Shown here one piece after another: positions 62,964 to 64,000 of a stretch of DNA of 64,000 bases (the stretch's first letter is position 1; each line of letters starts with the position of its first letter). A program made the translations under genes and the position numbers. The notes beneath the pieces are model-generated. The model was not told the origin of the DNA, ran no database searches, and saw only the letters and a list, made by a program, of their open reading frames with translations. The DNA is taken from assembly GCF_030518795.1 (NCBI RefSeq), contig NZ_CP130427.1:1922001-1986000 (forward strand), in the 5' to 3' direction. Source of the stretch: Micromonospora sp. NBRC 110009 (lineage in GTDB: Bacteria > Actinomycetota > Actinomycetes > Mycobacteriales > Micromonosporaceae).

Positions 62964-64000
62964 TCAGGCGGTCGGCTTCTCGTCGCCCGGGGTCACCAGG
63001 ACCACCCGGCGCCGGCGGGCGACCAGGAACATCGCCCCACCCGCGACGAGCACCGCCACGCCGATGCCGCCGATCAGGCCGGCCTTGGCGCCGGTCACCG
63101 GCAGGCCGCCGTCGTCGTTACCAACCTCGCCACCGCCGCCGCCACCGCCGCCGCCACCGCCGGCGCCGCCCTCGGCGGCCACGACGACGGCGTAGCCGTC
63201 GGTGTTGTCGCTGCCGTCCACGTCAGGAGCGTCGACCGGGGTCATGTTGTCGGGCGCGTTCTTGATCTCGGTCGACTGGGCCTTGAGGCCCGGGGCCGGC
63301 AGGAGCGGCGTGACCTCGACGGTGCCGCCGGTCAGGGCGCCGGCCTTGACGTCCTTGCTCACCGAGAGCAGGTGGTAGAAGGCGCCGCCCGGCGTCTCGT
63401 CGTCGTTCTTCGGCTCCTGCGTGAGCGGGATGAACGGCAGGTTCGGGTAGGTGCAGACCAGGGAGGCCTTGTCCGTGGCGTACTCGCACTCGTCCTCGGT
63501 CTCGGTGAAGGTCACACCCGCGGGCAGCTTGACCGAGACCTTGAAGCCGGCGGTGGTGACGTCGCCCTGGTTCCAGACCGTGTAGATGAGCTGCGCGGTG
63601 TCGCCCGCGTGCAGGTCACCGGCAAGCTGGATCTTGCCGTTCTTGACCGTGACGGCGTTCTTCACGTCGTCGGCGAGCACGGCCAGGTCCGGGCCGCTCT
63701 CCTTGGAGAACTCGACCGTGGCGTTCTTGGTGTTGTTGTCCTCGGTGGTGTCATCCTTCGAGATCAGGGTGACGGTCACCGGGATGCTGTACGCCTTGTC
63801 CAGCGTCTCCTCGGCCTTGAGGACCACCATCGGCAGGTCGATGGTTTCACCCGGGCCCGGCAGGGCCTCCTGGTTGGCGTAGCAGGTGAAGGCGCCCGGG
63901 TTCTCCCCGTCGCTGTCGGGCTTGCAGTCGGCGTCCGGGAACACGGCGAACCGGGTGAAGTCCACCTTGGAGACGTCGATCCGGACGGCCAGCTCGGACG
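62964..64000 (-). CDS. LPxTG-type surface protein, C-terminal part (runs off the window)
   Basis: The last 345 or so codons of a gene whose start lies beyond position 64000. Two or more beta-sandwich (DUF11/CARDB-like) repeats are visible: GDTAQLIYTVWNQGDVTTAG followed by VSVKLPAGVTFTETEDECEY. A glycine run then precedes LPVTG, a hydrophobic helix (AGLIGGIGVAVLVAGGAMFLV) and RRRR: a sorting signal for covalent attachment by sortase. It ends in a short cytoplasmic tail. Four or more cysteines in the domains suggest disulfides. Function unknown: adhesion or cell-surface matrix is plausible. Confidence 0.85.
   Translation of the reverse strand, partial: SELAVRIDVSKVDFTRFAVFPDADCKPDSDGENPGAFTCYANQEALPGPGETIDLPMVVLKAEETLDKAYSIPVTVTLISKDDTTEDNNTKNATVEFSKESGPDLAVLADDVKNAVTVKNGKIQLAGDLHAGDTAQLIYTVWNQGDVTTAGFKVSVKLPAGVTFTETEDECEYATDKASLVCTYPNLPFIPLTQEPKNDDETPGGAFYHLLSVSKDVKAGALTGGTVEVTPLLPAPGLKAQSTEIKNAPDNMTPVDAPDVDGSDNTDGYAVVVAAEGGAGGGGGGGGGGGEVGNDDGGLPVTGAKAGLIGGIGVAVLVAGGAMFLVARRRRVVLVTPGDEKPTA

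Overview
The window is very GC-rich, dense, and full of GTG/TTG starts, ATGA/GTGA stop-start overlaps and long GC-rich terminator hairpins. Gene content and order point to a high-GC actinomycete, most likely Micromonospora or a close relative in Micromonosporaceae. That assignment is an inference from gene order and style; no rRNA or tRNA gene is visible.

Layout. (1) 0-6.2 kb: a LURP-one-like gene faces a minus-strand Tad/Flp pilus operon (ssd-tadA-tadB-tadC-DUF4244 pilin-tadE-tadG-like). (2) 6.2-13.7 kb: a small accessory segment (DUF3592 remnant, quinone reductase-like enzyme, LtrA) is followed by a conserved block: a 6C small RNA on the minus strand, a HAD-IB phosphatase, a degenerate Fic-like protein and acsA. 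This block follows the order around Rv3654c-Rv3667 of Mycobacterium tuberculosis. (3) 13.7-27.8 kb: an insertion-like block holds a FixH/YtkA-like copper partner, a giant three-module multicopper oxidase with permuted copper motifs, a broken copy of the 3' end of acs, and three tandem secreted M6 metalloproteases, each followed by its own terminator. (4) 27.9-36.9 kb: an EphE-like hydrolase lacking the nucleophile, then a partial type VII (ESX) secretion locus: a 121-aa overlapping gene, a large double-SseB-domain protein, mycosin, two WXG100 proteins and EccE; EccB, EccC and EccD are absent. (5) 36.9-42.8 kb: holin-like membrane protein, GNAT, RarD, an ECF sigma/anti-sigma pair, a phoX gene reduced to its two ends, IclR and an MFS transporter. 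(6) 42.8-62.7 kb: the complete 14-gene nuoA-N operon for respiratory complex I, flanked by menaquinone genes (polyprenyl diphosphate synthase, a MenJ-like reductase with a near-perfect Rex operator, and the MenG methyltransferase). (7) 62.9-64 kb: the C-terminal part of an LPxTG-type surface protein that runs off the end.

How it fits together. Complex I delivers electrons to menaquinone, whose side chain, ring methylation and side-chain reduction are encoded next to it; the Rex-type site suggests NADH/NAD+ control of this block. The copper oxidase/FixH pair and the three proteases look like an acquired extracytoplasmic set placed between acs and the EphE-like gene. The most unusual items are the permuted three-module copper oxidase, the SseB protein with its overlapping partner gene in the orphan ESX locus, the 6C RNA with C-rich loops, and the collapsed phoX.
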